DNA from: DAOSEK01 sp035363095
GTDB taxonomy: Archaea > Nanobdellota > Nanobdellia > Woesearchaeales > UBA119
Direction: 5' to 3'
Assembly (NCBI GenBank): GCA_035363095.1
Contig: DAOSEK010000003.1
Location: 1-64,000 of the forward strand
Length of the DNA: 64,000 nt
In this document: in pieces, positions 44,601-51,541 of the stretch
Layout of the letters: the number at the start of each line of letters is the position of its first letter
How positions within the stretch are numbered: the stretch's first letter is position 1
Position numbers and translations under genes: made by a program
Notes under the pieces: generated by a model
What the model saw: only the letters and a program-made list of their open reading frames with translations
Told to the model about the DNA's origin: nothing
Database searches by the model: none

Positions 44601-44837
44601 TTATCTTATAAACTCAAATCTAGGCAAATTTTTATCTTGATAAACAACAGTTTCTAAAAACATTTCTTTGGGACGAATCCAGATTGCATTTTTACCAAAA
44701 TCTTTTGATTCATAAAGCGCCATATATACTACATACTCTTCTAAAGTCTCACTATTTCTCCCAACACCTAATACTGCATAAAAATTGCCTTTATAGTGCT
44801 TGTATATTCCGGTTTTTACATCTTTTGTTTGTGTCAT
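44601..44837 (-). CDS. DUF1653 domain protein
   Basis: The 78-residue protein begins with GIYKHYKGNFYAVLGVGRNS, then VVYMALYESKDFGKNAIWIRP and the C-terminal FLETV; the start Y-x-H-Y/F-K-G-x-Y and V-Y-x-AL-Y are typical of DUF1653. Function unknown. TTTAAATATC about 30 nt upstream suggests its own promoter and a leaderless mRNA. Conserved in bacteria and some DPANN. Confidence 0.9.
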   Translation of the reverse strand: MTQTKDVKTGIYKHYKGNFYAVLGVGRNSETLEEYVVYMALYESKDFGKNAIWIRPKEMFLETVVYQDKNLPRFEFIR

Positions 44838-45224
44838 ACGAGGTTTTTAAATTTTTGAGATATTTAAATCTATTCTTTAACTGTCAAAATACGATTTAGA
44901 TATAAGTTAACAAGAACATACTTTGATACAAACCTAAAATTAATAGTTTAGTGTAATTTATTTAATTTAATAAATAATAAATTAGTGTAATTGTTTATTT
45001 AAAGAAATAACAAAATTATAATAATACTTAATTACAATAACAGAGCAATACAGAATTACAAAAGTACAGCAACACTATAAAAAATTCTTTTTTGATTTTT
45101 CAAAGAATAAGTCGGTAAAAAACTCAAAATAAGAAAAAAATACAGTATATATACAACTAAAAATTAAAATTTTAAACAACGATTTAGTTAAATATAAAAT
45201 TTATAATGTATGCCTAAAACAAAT
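44838..45224. other. Very AT-rich spacer, nothing recognised
   Basis: About 390 bp, mostly A-rich on the plus strand with simple AATAATA and ACAATA stretches, between the DUF1653 gene and the end of a surface-protein gene. Besides the promoter of the DUF1653 gene I see no coding or RNA signal. Confidence 0.5.
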
Positions 45225-45962
45225 TTAGGATATCTCTGCAAAGAAATAATAGGTACTAGGCGTTGGACTTGTTGGATCCTCAGGAACTATTAACTGGAAG
45301 TTGTAGTTTGCTAAATCATATCCTGCAGTCGAATCCTCAAGTATTGTTGTATAAACAACATTTCCATCTATATCAGATAATAATACCTCTTGGAAAAATG
45401 AATCTTCTGAAACTTCTTGGATACTATCATTTACATAAGTGGATATTGCTCTACAACTACTATTTGATATTTTTACTGTTCCAACATAAAAGGACTTATG
45501 AGTAGTAGTATTAAAAGTATTATTAATACTATCAGATAAAGAGCTATTAATATTGAGAGTACTCTCTTCTGAACTGATATCCGTTGGTTCACTGCAATTT
45601 ATAGTTGACCAATTTATCTGAGAGCTTCTTGATACATATATCTCCCCAGAGATTATTGCAAGGTCCCAGTTATATATTGATTTTCCACTAGCATCATCTA
45701 AAGTTAATAGCCCTGATATATTACCTACATAGGCCTTCCACCTTTCGGTTTGGAAGCTTCCATTAAGTATCATTGTAGTAAATGAGCCACCAGCCGTTGT
45801 CAGTGAAGCTGCTTGACTAGGAGCAATAGTTTCAGTGACATTATAAGTAATATTAAGACCTGTTGGAATCGCCAATACAATCAAAGGGTTTAATATTATA
45901 CAAAGGCTGATCAGTAATAAAAACAGATATGTGACTTTTATAGATTTAGTTAAAGGAGGTAT
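45225..45962 (-). CDS. Secreted surface protein, paralogue C
   Basis: Signal segment at about residues 11-33 (YLFLLLISLCIILNPLIVLA), then the domain of paralogues A and B: ERWKAYVGNISGLLTLDD, GEIYVSRSSQINWSTINC, SSCRAISTYVNDSIQEVSED, VVYTTILEDSTAGYDLANYN and the terminal TYYFFAEIS. Around ten sequons. I start at ATG 45962, whose ATGA overlaps the stop TGA of the upstream regulator, with GGGGGTG before it; the longer frame to 46043 lies inside the regulator gene. It is nearer to B than to A in the shared motifs. It forms a two-gene cassette with its regulator. Confidence 0.84.
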   Translation of the reverse strand: MPPLTKSIKVTYLFLLLISLCIILNPLIVLAIPTGLNITYNVTETIAPSQAASLTTAGGSFTTMILNGSFQTERWKAYVGNISGLLTLDDASGKSIYNWDLAIISGEIYVSRSSQINWSTINCSEPTDISSEESTLNINSSLSDSINNTFNTTTHKSFYVGTVKISNSSCRAISTYVNDSIQEVSEDSFFQEVLLSDIDGNVVYTTILEDSTAGYDLANYNFQLIVPEDPTSPTPSTYYFFAEIS

Positions 45963-46513
45963 CATTTTTGAACACCCCCTGATTTTTGATGAGATGATTT
46001 TTGAGAGTTTAACTTTTTTTGAGCTCTTGATAAAACTGTCCAAATTGTCTTTGGGCTTTTGTTTAGAAGTGATGCGATTTCATTCAAGTTTAGAGATTTT
46101 TCCTTAAGACTTAGTGAGATACACTCCAAAATAGATAGATTAGAATTTCTAAATACTTCTGTATTTACAAAAAATCCTTTATTTAAGAATAACTCGGCGG
46201 TAAAACGTTTTTGAGTTTTTACAGCGTTATATGTTGACCATATTGTTCTTGGGTCTCTACCTAATAAAACTGCAATCTGAGAAAAAGAAAGGGATTTCAC
46301 TTCAATTAAATACTTTACAATTGCTCTAAGTCCACTAATTTTTGTGGAGAAAATTTTAATTGGGAGTTCTACACCTTTTTTTTCAAGTAAATTTTCTTTT
46401 GAAGGCTTTAACAAATCAAAAACAACAGGTCTTCCAAACTCATCAAAACTATCGCCTATATTTACTGAATAAGAAACAGAATACTCGCAATTACCTGTTT
46501 TTTGAAAGAACAT
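45962..46513 (-). CDS. Tandem-HTH (sigma region 4-like) regulator of surface cassette 2
   Basis: Two related helix-turn-helix units: residues about 60-99 with SFSQIAVLLGRDPRTIWSTY and 126-168 with NLNEIASLLNKSPKTIWTVL followed by SRAQKKL. The end of the second is like sigma-70 region 4 (sRA-x-KKL). The first 55 residues are beta-like (SVSYSVNIGDSFDEFGRP). No winged helix. I start at ATG 46513: TTTATAAA (46536-46543) is centred 26 nt upstream, so the mRNA is leaderless. The open frame reaches 46546, but that would place the TATA box inside the gene. Stop and the start of surface paralogue C overlap (ATGA). Confidence 0.78.
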   Translation of the reverse strand: MFFQKTGNCEYSVSYSVNIGDSFDEFGRPVVFDLLKPSKENLLEKKGVELPIKIFSTKISGLRAIVKYLIEVKSLSFSQIAVLLGRDPRTIWSTYNAVKTQKRFTAELFLNKGFFVNTEVFRNSNLSILECISLSLKEKSLNLNEIASLLNKSPKTIWTVLSRAQKKLNSQKSSHQKSGGVQK

Positions 46514-46613
46514 ATACTTATCATGTAAGAACTTATTTATAAACATTTCTAAATAAATGATAGATTATACTTATTATGTAAGTGAATATGATAGATTTTA
46601 CTTACTATGTAGG
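46514..46613 (-). promoter_or_regulatory. Promoter with three operator-like sites of the tandem-HTH regulator
   Basis: The motif TACTTAYNATGTARG, an imperfect palindrome (CTTA...TAAG), occurs at 46515-46529 (between the TATA box and the ATG), 46568-46582 and 46599-46613. The last two are part of a 31-bp direct duplication (unit near ATGATAGATTATACTTATTA). TTTATAAA at 46536-46543 is the TATA box. One site covers the transcript start and two lie upstream, the arrangement expected for autoregulation by a protein with two DNA-binding units. Confidence 0.68.
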
Positions 46614-46862
46614 AAATTTAACAATATTTTTGAAAAATGAAAAACCTAGTTATAAACATACAAAAATATCTCAAAAAGTCGATTTTTTTCTTAGTGACTC
46701 TGTTTTTTGTTGAATGTGTTTTATGTCAGGATTTATTATGTGATATAGGTTTTAAAGATCAAGTTGTGCAAAATGATTGAGTATTTCATAAAAATTAAGA
46801 AATGTAATTATTCCAAATATTTTTAAGCAATTGTTATAAATAAAATAGTTCTTTTTATACTG

Positions 46863-47537
46863 ATGAAAATAAAAGAATTAAGTGAAAGTGATAGGCCAAG
46901 GGAAAGGCTTTCAAAGGTAGGAGTTTCAAATCTATCTGATTCTGAGGTTTTAGCACTTGTACTTCAAATGGGATCTAAAAAAGAGAGTGTGATTGAATTA
47001 AGTAACAAAATGATCTCACTATTTGGTCTTTTGAATCTTTCAAATGCTACACTTCCAGAGCTTAAACAAATTAACGGTATAGGAGATGCTAAAGCAATGA
47101 AAATAATTGCTATGTTTGAGATAAATAAAAGAGTTAATAAGTTAAATAGGATAAAAAATACAAAAAAAATTACAATGTCTTGTGATGTCAATGAAATATT
47201 TTATGAAGAATTAAAGGATGAAAAACAAGAAAATGTATTTTTATTATGTCTTGATAATTCAAATAGTATAATTAGTTCTAGTTTGTTATTCAAAGGAACT
47301 TTAAATGAATCTGTAATACATCCAAGAGAAATTTTTAAAGAGGCTGTAAGATCAAGTGCAAATTCAATAATTCTTGTTCATAACCATCCATCCAATAACA
47401 AAAATCCGTCTCCAGAAGATATCAAGATCACATCGGTTCTAAATAATGCTGGAGAGATGATGGGAATAAAGCTTTTAGATCATGTAATCATTTCAAAGGC
47501 AGGATTTTTTAGTTTTAAAGACAAAGGAATGCTATGA
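46863..47537 (+). CDS. radC: RadC-family JAB/MPN domain protein
   Basis: The N-terminal UPF0758 helical (HhH-like) region begins with KIKELSESDRPRERLSKVG and contains LKQINGIGDAKAMKI. The C-terminal JAB1/MPN-like metal domain has FKGTLNESVIHPREIFKEAV, ILVHNHPSNNKNPSPEDIKIT (H-x-H-P-S-x7-S-x2-D) and LLDHVIIS. RadC is mainly bacterial; its biochemical role is not settled, and a DNA-repair role is doubtful. TTATAAATA at 46834-46842 is centred 25 nt before the ATG, so it is probably leaderless. Length 224 is typical. Confidence 0.94.
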   Translation: MKIKELSESDRPRERLSKVGVSNLSDSEVLALVLQMGSKKESVIELSNKMISLFGLLNLSNATLPELKQINGIGDAKAMKIIAMFEINKRVNKLNRIKNTKKITMSCDVNEIFYEELKDEKQENVFLLCLDNSNSIISSSLLFKGTLNESVIHPREIFKEAVRSSANSIILVHNHPSNNKNPSPEDIKITSVLNNAGEMMGIKLLDHVIISKAGFFSFKDKGML

Positions 47538-47570
47538 AATTGATTTTTATAAATATTAATTGTTGTTAAA

Positions 47571-47738
47571 TCAGCCAAAGGATAAAATTATTGTGTTTTC
47601 GTAACTGGCAACAGTGTAGCTAAACACATATGCACTTTTAGAAATGATTATCAGTATAACAGTAAATAAAACCATAAGTATTATACTAACAATGGCACTG
47701 GTATAAGAATCAAACACTTTCAATTTAAATATTTTCAA
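47571..47738 (-). CDS. Possible small membrane protein, about 50-55 aa
   Basis: A short frame with non-ATG start (TTG 47738 or 47723) encodes KVFDSYTSAIVSIILMVLFT and VILIIISKSAYVFSYTVASY, one clear membrane helix with a short tail. AAGGTGA lies just upstream, the genome's usual ribosome site, though spacing to each TTG is unusual. It is divergent from the three pilin-like genes. No family recognised, and it may be chance. The rest of the gap 47739-47977 is AT-rich spacer. Confidence 0.35.
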   Translation of the reverse strand: MKIFKLKVFDSYTSAIVSIILMVLFTVILIIISKSAYVFSYTVASYENTIILSFG

Positions 47739-47977
47739 TCACCTTCAGTTTATATTCTCGCTAAAACCTCATTATCAAGTTGGTTAATTTAGTAAAAGTT
47801 ATATTTTGAAGTTATATTTATTTAAATTTGTGTTTATTTCTTAGTGAGAACAAAGATTTATAATAGAGAAAAGATAAAAATGACATGTCTTGTTGTATCT
47901 CTTATTAATTACAAGTTTAGCAATCTAAAAATTTTAATAAAAAAGGTAGTTTAAACGAAAAGAATAATGGCTTAAAA

Positions 47978-48433
47978 ATGGTTAAACTAAAAAAAAATAA
48001 TAAGGCACAATTTGCAATGGAGTACGTGCTTACTATTGCAATCGTTTTAGCTATTTCAATTCCTGCAATATCCATTGCTTACAGAGAAACAATGGGAAAA
48101 ACTAAGGAACTTGAAAAAAATCAGCTACAAACCCTTGCTGAAACGATTGTTACAAATTCCGAGGTTGTTTACTATCACGGTGTTCCAAGCAGGGTTACTG
48201 CACAAGTTGTTATTCCAACAGATATAACTAGGATAAGAGCAGGAGGCCCTGAGCACGATCACATTATTTTTGATACCCAAAAGTATGGAGAGATTGCCTT
48301 TCCGGGCACAGTTCCTCTAAATTTTTCAATTGTAGGACTTGGAAAAGGAAAAACAAGATTAAAATTTGATTGCGTATATTATACTCTTTCCGATGGAGGG
48401 AAAAAAGCAATTGTTAACATTACTAAATCATAA
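47978..48433 (+). CDS. Class III signal-peptide pilin-like protein 1
   Basis: Short basic leader VKLKKNNK followed by AQFAMEYVLTIAIVLAISIPAI: a type IV pilin class III signal (charged leader, processing site K-A/Q, Glu five or six residues into the helix, then hydrophobic helix). A globular beta-rich domain follows. It should be cleaved by a prepilin peptidase (FlaK/PibD-like), not by signal peptidase I, and assembled in a type IV pilus-like structure. It is the first of three tandem genes of this kind, with short spacers. The assembly ATPase and membrane protein genes are not in the window. Confidence 0.85.
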   Translation: MVKLKKNNKAQFAMEYVLTIAIVLAISIPAISIAYRETMGKTKELEKNQLQTLAETIVTNSEVVYYHGVPSRVTAQVVIPTDITRIRAGGPEHDHIIFDTQKYGEIAFPGTVPLNFSIVGLGKGKTRLKFDCVYYTLSDGGKKAIVNITKS

Positions 48434-48472
48434 TAGATCTTAGACTATTTTACGAATATAAATTATTTTAAT

Positions 48473-48919
48473 ATGAAAAAATCACAATCCGCTACTGAGC
48501 TTGCAATAGTAATTGGAATAATGATGGCAGTGATGGTTGTTTTTGTAATGGCCATCTTTTCAAGATACTATGAATTTGCAAAGCTTGAGACACGAAGAAA
48601 TTTAGAAGATGTAGCTAGTTATATTGAAAGTGAGATAAAGTTTGCAATAAAAAGCGAAGCAGGCTTTGTTAGAACTTTTTCCCTTCCACAAAATATTGCG
48701 GGGTTGGGGTATTCCATAACAATTGATAACCCTAAAACTGATTTTTCAGTAATAATTATTAAATATAATAACAACATGGGTTCTGATATAACAATCCCTT
48801 TTGATTATAACATTACAGCAAATAATAATAGGATTAATACAGGTAGCAGTACGAATAAATTAAATAAAAGTACTTCACATCCAAATGTTATCCAACTTAA
48901 TGACCCTCATTTAGAATAG
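48473..48919 (+). CDS. Class III signal-peptide pilin-like protein 2
   Basis: Leader MKKSQSATELAIVIGIMMAV is a canonical class III signal peptide (KKSQS with T-E-L and a hydrophobic helix). The helix continues as an amphipathic stretch (YYEFAKLETRRNLEDVASYIE), then a small beta domain with three sequons (NIT, NKS, and others). It is 39 bp downstream of pilin-like protein 1. It has the highest likeness to true pilins of the three. Confidence 0.85.
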   Translation: MKKSQSATELAIVIGIMMAVMVVFVMAIFSRYYEFAKLETRRNLEDVASYIESEIKFAIKSEAGFVRTFSLPQNIAGLGYSITIDNPKTDFSVIIIKYNNNMGSDITIPFDYNITANNNRINTGSSTNKLNKSTSHPNVIQLNDPHLE

Positions 48920-48937
48920 TAAAAAGCGTTTTTGACA

Positions 48938-49369
48938 ATGGCAAGGAAGAAATCACAAACATGGTCTTTTGATATTGTAGTAGCAACAGTAATCTTTGTA
49001 GGGGTTTTTTTGCTAGTTTTCTTTATTACATCAGAAAAGGTAAATCATCCAACCAACAAGAAAATCTTTGTTCAGCAAGATAGTATTGATAGGGTTTTCT
49101 CAATTAGGACTAACCCTGCACATGGTTTTTTAAATGAACAAAATGTAGTTGACCCCGCAAAACTTCTAAAATTCGCTAAAGACGGCTATGAGAGCTCAAA
49201 AAAATTGCTTGGGGAGAACTATGAGTTTTGCGTAATCTTTGAAGACGAGGAAGGAAAGATTCAACCAATAATTACTCAAGATGGAAAATATTATGTAGGT
49301 ATTGGTTCAAACCTTGTGACTATAAAAGGAGATAGCTCGACGACCTATACTTGTGGAGTAGTCATCTAG
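48938..49369 (+). CDS. Class III signal-peptide pilin-like protein 3
   Basis: Leader ARKKSQTWSFDIVVATVIFV has KKSQ before a hydrophobic helix but W-S-F-D instead of the usual T-x-E, so the glutamate at +5 is replaced by Asp. It may be a minor pilin or an assembly component. A Cys pair (CVIF and TYTC) is present in the C-terminal part. ATG 48938 lies 18 bp after the stop of gene 2; an ATG at 48932 is also in frame. Confidence 0.78.
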   Translation: MARKKSQTWSFDIVVATVIFVGVFLLVFFITSEKVNHPTNKKIFVQQDSIDRVFSIRTNPAHGFLNEQNVVDPAKLLKFAKDGYESSKKLLGENYEFCVIFEDEEGKIQPIITQDGKYYVGIGSNLVTIKGDSSTTYTCGVVI

Positions 49370-49404
49370 TATAAACGTGATGGTTAATAGAAAAAACGCT
49401 AATT

Positions 49405-51279
49405 TTATGCTCTTCGTTTAAAGAGTTTTTCAAGGTTTTCTTCATCAAATTCAATAATGGTAGGTCTTCCATGAGGGCAAGTGAAAGGATTTACGCATTC
49501 AAAAAGCTCTTTTAATATATTGTTCATCTGCACAAATGAGAGCTCTTCACCTGCTTTTATTGATTTTTTGCAAGCAATCGTATATAGGATTCTTTGATCT
49601 ATCAAATCAGCTATTGATTTATCTAAGAAATTCTGAGCCAACTCTTCAACTAAAATGTTTGTTTGGTTTTCGTCCATCTCTTTTCCTAAGATAAGGGGTA
49701 TTGAACGAATAATCACTTCATTTTCCCCAAACTCTTCTATTTCAAAGCCAATTTTTTTAAAGTAGTTCTTTTTCTCTTTTAGCACTTCTTTATACTTTTG
49801 ATTAAGAAAAATTAAGAATGGCTTTAAAAGGACTTGAGAGCTTATTAATCCAGAGTTGTATTCCTTTTCAATCTTTTCAAAATTTATTCTCTCGCATGCC
49901 GCGTGTTGGTCAATTAATGCAAGCCCTTTTGAGGTTTGAGCAACAATGTATGTTTTATTAACTTGCCCTAAAATTCTGAATATAAGTTTATCTTTTCCAT
50001 ACAAGACATTTATTTGTGTATTCTCATCTTTAGAGCCAGTTTTAGTAGCGATTATTTCATTTTCTTTTAGATCTAATGATGAGAAATCTTTTTTCATGAA
50101 TTTCTCATTTTTAAGTGTTGTAAGTTTTGATTGATTTAATGAGTATTTTGTCTCTTTCTCATTGGTATAGAATTTATCCTGTGATTTGGTAAGTTCATCA
50201 TTTCTAATTGTTCTATTTTCATCTGCGCTTGGATATGATTTATCTTTATTAAGAAATGGGCTATAATTGGGCTTTTTGATTTCCTGACTCTCAATCAGAT
50301 TGTTTTCTTTTAAAGTTTTTTTAATTGCTTCATAAACAGAATAATAAACTAGTTGTTCATTATCAAATTTTACTACGAGCTTAGAAGGATGAACATTTAC
50401 ATCTATTCTTTTAGGGTCCAAAGTTATTTTTAGTATCACTATAGGCTTTCTTTTTAAAAAAAGCATTGATTTATAAGAATCTATAATTGAAGAGTTTATT
50501 AAATCTGATTTTACATACCTTCCATTAACAAAAATGCTTATGTAATCATTTGATTCTCTAGCAATAGTGGGTTTTCCGGCAAAACCTTTAATTTTGATAA
50601 ATTCATTTTCAAAACTCACATCACAAAGATTTTTTGCAATAAGATTTCCATAAATATAGCTTATTCTGGAGATTTCATCAATCCCATTTGGAACCTTTAA
50701 AAATGGCTGTTTCTCTTTATATAAAAAAAAGCTTATATTCGGAAATGAGAGAGCATATCTTTGTATTAGATCTGATATATGCGAGAATTCAGTCGCATCA
50801 GATTTGAGATATTTTTTTCTTGCAGGAGTATTATAAAATAAATCCTTGACAATCACACTTGTTCCTAATGGATGTGATACTTGGGTAATTTTGCTATCTT
50901 CGGAGTTAATTTGGTATCCAACGCTTGTTTCTTTTGTTCTTGAAGTTACGCTAACTCTACTAATTGAGGCAATTGATGCTAATGCTTCACCTCTAAAACC
51001 CATTGTAGCAATATTATATAAATCCTCTTCGGTGATGATTTTGCTTGTTGCATACCTTTCAAATAACAAAGGCAAATCATCTTTTTGAATTCCTTGACCA
51101 TTATCTGTAATTCGAATCTCTTTTTTCCCAGATGAAAATATTGTTATTTTTATTTCATCAGCATTAGAATCAATTGAATTTTCAACAAGTTCTTTTACAA
51201 CTGAAACAGGTCTTTCAACTACTTCTCCTGCTGCAATTTTTGCAACAATTTTACCATCCAATCGGTTTATTTTTTGCAT
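49405..51279 (-). CDS. mutL: DNA mismatch repair protein MutL
   Basis: GHKL ATPase of mismatch repair. N-terminal motifs: KIAAGEVVERPVSVVKELVE, ITDNGQGI, TMGFRGEALASIASIS. The C-terminal endonuclease motif LIDQHAACERINFEKIE (DQHA-x2-E-x4-E form), ACKKSIKAGE and the zinc-site element CPHGRP are intact, so it should nick DNA without MutH. Between the domains lies a polar linker of about 100 residues. ATG 51279 is used rather than 51288. The bacterial type is unusual for archaea in general and is probably acquired together with mutS, which lies upstream on the same strand. Confidence 0.97.
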   Translation of the reverse strand: MQKINRLDGKIVAKIAAGEVVERPVSVVKELVENSIDSNADEIKITIFSSGKKEIRITDNGQGIQKDDLPLLFERYATSKIITEEDLYNIATMGFRGEALASIASISRVSVTSRTKETSVGYQINSEDSKITQVSHPLGTSVIVKDLFYNTPARKKYLKSDATEFSHISDLIQRYALSFPNISFFLYKEKQPFLKVPNGIDEISRISYIYGNLIAKNLCDVSFENEFIKIKGFAGKPTIARESNDYISIFVNGRYVKSDLINSSIIDSYKSMLFLKRKPIVILKITLDPKRIDVNVHPSKLVVKFDNEQLVYYSVYEAIKKTLKENNLIESQEIKKPNYSPFLNKDKSYPSADENRTIRNDELTKSQDKFYTNEKETKYSLNQSKLTTLKNEKFMKKDFSSLDLKENEIIATKTGSKDENTQINVLYGKDKLIFRILGQVNKTYIVAQTSKGLALIDQHAACERINFEKIEKEYNSGLISSQVLLKPFLIFLNQKYKEVLKEKKNYFKKIGFEIEEFGENEVIIRSIPLILGKEMDENQTNILVEELAQNFLDKSIADLIDQRILYTIACKKSIKAGEELSFVQMNNILKELFECVNPFTCPHGRPTIIEFDEENLEKLFKRRA

Positions 51280-51340
51280 TTTATTCAATTATGTGTCTTT
51301 ATTAAATTGTAAGGACTTGAATATATTTAATAATTATAGT

Positions 51341-51530
51341 GATGATTATATTATCAATAATAATCAATGTTAATATTAATAATAACAACATACAATCATC
51401 ATCATAATGATGATAAGTATGATAAAGCCCATTAGTATAATGATGATAATTATAATAACAACCTACAATCATTAATATAATGACAACATTGATAATAATA
51501 GTAATAATAATATATCACAGGGCATAAATT
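51341..51530. repeat. ATA/GAT low-complexity tract between mutL and mutS
   Basis: Runs of TAATAATAATCAATGTTAATATTAATAATAAC and CATCATCATAATGATGATAAG, with further ATAATGATGATAATTATAATA, fill about 190 bp. These are imperfect trinucleotide repeats; AT-only slippage could make this locus variable in length. Confidence 0.7.
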
Positions 51531-51541
51531 GTGTTAAATTA

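Noticed and set aside
45963..46043. N-terminal extension of surface paralogue C
   Set aside because: The extension overlaps the 3' end of the regulator gene and would bury the signal peptide; ATG 45962 has a ribosome site and the ATGA overlap.
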